DNA from: Alphaproteobacteria bacterium
GTDB taxonomy: Bacteria > Pseudomonadota > Alphaproteobacteria > ATCC43930 > CGMCC-115725
Length of the DNA: 6,329 bases
Assembly: GCA_017353855.1 (NCBI GenBank)
Contig: JAFMSA010000258.1
Coordinates: 1-6,329 of the forward strand
Direction: 5' to 3'
Notes under the pieces: generated by a model
The model's database searches: none
What the model was told of the DNA's origin: nothing
The model's input: the letters and a program-made list of their open reading frames with translations, nothing else
Shown: positions 5,581 through 6,329 of the stretch, piece after piece
How the letters are laid out: every line of letters starts with the position of its first letter
How positions within the stretch are numbered: the stretch's first letter is position 1
Translations under genes and position numbers: made by a program

Positions 5581-6102
5581 TTGCTTCGTTTTGCAGTGTT
5601 TGCCGGGATCGTTGCGGCAGCCTTCGGCATGCCATTCCACAGTGTGCGCCGAAAGGTGCTTTCGCCGGTTAGGCCTGTTATGGGACGATGCAGGGCGCAA
5701 CCGGTATTCGTCGCTGACCCGGACGACCGGAGCAATGTCGCGCAATTGCGGGTCGCCTGCGCCGCAGTGATGTTTCCGACGGCAGCGACAATCGTCGCAT
5801 AAGCGCGTTCGATATGACGCCGGCACAATGTATGTGACGACGCTCTTCAACGGCGTCGTCGCGCTCGACCCCGAGACGGTGCCGAAGGATGGAGCTTCGA
5901 CCCGAAGATCGGTCTGCGGCGCGGCCATTCCCGAGGGCCTGATCAATTGCGGCGTCGTGCTATCGACCGACCCCGGCGAGGAAGAGGGTGACGCCTGCCA
6001 CAGCCTGATCGTGCGGGCGACGATCGGCGCGCGCCTGTTTGCGCTCGACGCCGCAACGGGGGGCCCTGTACCAATTTCAGCACTGGCGGGCAGATCGACC
6101 TG
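5581..6102 (+). pseudogene. Decayed N-terminal part of a PQQ-dependent dehydrogenase (quinoprotein)
   Basis: Pieces in all three plus frames line up in the order expected of a secreted pyrroloquinoline-quinone dehydrogenase (glucose/quinate type). A TTG start at 5581 gives a signal-peptide-like LLRFAVFAGIVAAAFG. WDDAGRNRYSSL (5681-5716) corresponds to the usual 'YGGDAGGxRYSPL'. ADPDDRSNVAQLRVA (5713-5757) corresponds to 'QINrxNVxxLxvAW'. Then come GDVSDGSDNRRISAFDMTP (to 5822), MYVTTLFNGVVALDPET (5828-5878), EGWSFDPKIGLRRG (5884-5925), IPEGLIN...LFALDAATG (5927-6060) and GPCTNFSTGGQIDL (6061-6102). At least five frame changes are needed, including an apparent 13-base loss between 5821 and 5828 and one indel at a run of six G. 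Only about 170 of the usual 550-700 residues survive, so no beta-propeller or PQQ site is complete. When whole it would have oxidised a sugar or alcohol in the periplasm. Recognition is from family memory. Confidence 0.8.
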
Positions 6103-6199
6103 ATCCAGGGTCCATATCAGTCGACGCAGCGAATACCGGGAAACCTCAGCGCCGGAGCTCAGGAAGGGCCGCCTGCCGGATGGTGGCCCAAGCCATGCC
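6103..6199 (+). pseudogene. Possible C-terminal scrap of the same quinoprotein after a large deletion
   Basis: Directly after the N-terminal relic, DAANTGKPQ (6123-6149) in one frame and ELRKGRLPDGGPSHA (6155-6199) in another resemble the 'D..TGKELW...LPAGGQATPM' segment that lies close to the C-terminus of PQQ dehydrogenases. If right, several hundred residues are missing in between. The match is short and spans a frameshift, so it may be chance. Confidence 0.3.
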
Positions 6200-6204
6200 A
6201 TCAG

Positions 6205-6329
6205 GTGGCGCCACGGCTAAAGCCGAGAGCTTTCTCTCCCTACGTCCAATCGCTGACTGCCGTCGTATTGGTTTCGATCGCGGTGTCTTTCGGCAACGTC
6301 GGACCGACCGCCAATGGCGTCGTCAGCGA
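6205..6329 (+). CDS. Possible partial exported protein, runs off the right edge
   Basis: A GTG at 6205 opens a frame of 41 codons without a stop to the window end. The translation begins with basic residues (APRLKPRAF), followed by a hydrophobic core LTAVVLVSIAVSFG and then a polar stretch, the layout of a signal peptide or membrane anchor. There is no good Shine-Dalgarno before the GTG, and the same frame is open well upstream through the quinoprotein relic, so the start is uncertain. No family is recognised. It may be a real new gene, the start of another degenerate piece, or chance. Confidence 0.25.
   Translation, partial: MAPRLKPRAFSPYVQSLTAVVLVSIAVSFGNVGPTANGVVS

Noticed and set aside
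5524..6201. A 225-residue minus-strand open frame
   Set aside because: It is the antisense of the quinoprotein relic, with Ser/Arg/Pro-rich composition and no motif.
1..6329. CRISPR array, prophage or toxin-antitoxin system
   Set aside because: No regularly spaced direct repeats, no phage structural or integrase motifs, and no small overlapping gene pairs were seen on either strand.

Overview
The window is GC-rich DNA whose gene style suggests an alphaproteobacterium, most likely Hyphomicrobiales (Bradyrhizobium-like). This is inferred from the character of the prephenate dehydratase, codons rich in G/C at the third position, and a CTTGAC-type -35 element. It is not proven by any marker gene.

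Layout from left to right. Positions 1-623 (minus) hold the N-terminal two thirds of a prephenate dehydratase (pheA), cut by the window edge. Positions 624-1136 have no gene but contain a perfect 8-bp inverted repeat and a well-formed intrinsic terminator that points along the plus strand with no plus-strand gene before it. Positions 1175-2647 (minus) encode a 490-residue metal-dependent amidohydrolase (amidohydrolase-2/ACMSD-like) with a strong Shine-Dalgarno and its own GC hairpin after the stop. Positions 2660-3232 separate two divergent genes and contain a decayed IS200/IS605-type TnpA transposase fragment with an in-frame amber codon. Positions 3233-4849 (plus) encode a 538-residue FAD-dependent GMC oxidoreductase. 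Positions 4948-5424 (plus) encode a 158-residue VOC (glyoxalase/dioxygenase fold) protein. From about 5581 the DNA is a wreck of a secreted PQQ-dependent dehydrogenase. Its N-terminal region can be read only by hopping between all three plus frames, and the rest of the gene is deleted or unrecognisable. At 6205 a possible new partial reading frame with a signal-peptide-like start runs off the right edge.

The three intact accessory enzymes (amidohydrolase, GMC alcohol dehydrogenase/oxidase, VOC protein) look like a small catabolic island for an unidentified alcohol- or ring-containing compound: oxidation of an alcohol by the flavoenzyme, then hydrolysis, decarboxylation or ring chemistry. The substrate cannot be read from sequence. 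The flanking transposase and quinoprotein remnants show that this is a remodelled accessory segment beside a housekeeping amino-acid biosynthesis gene. I see no clear novel defence or mobile system. The more unusual signals are the two cryptic pseudogenes and two orphan terminators.
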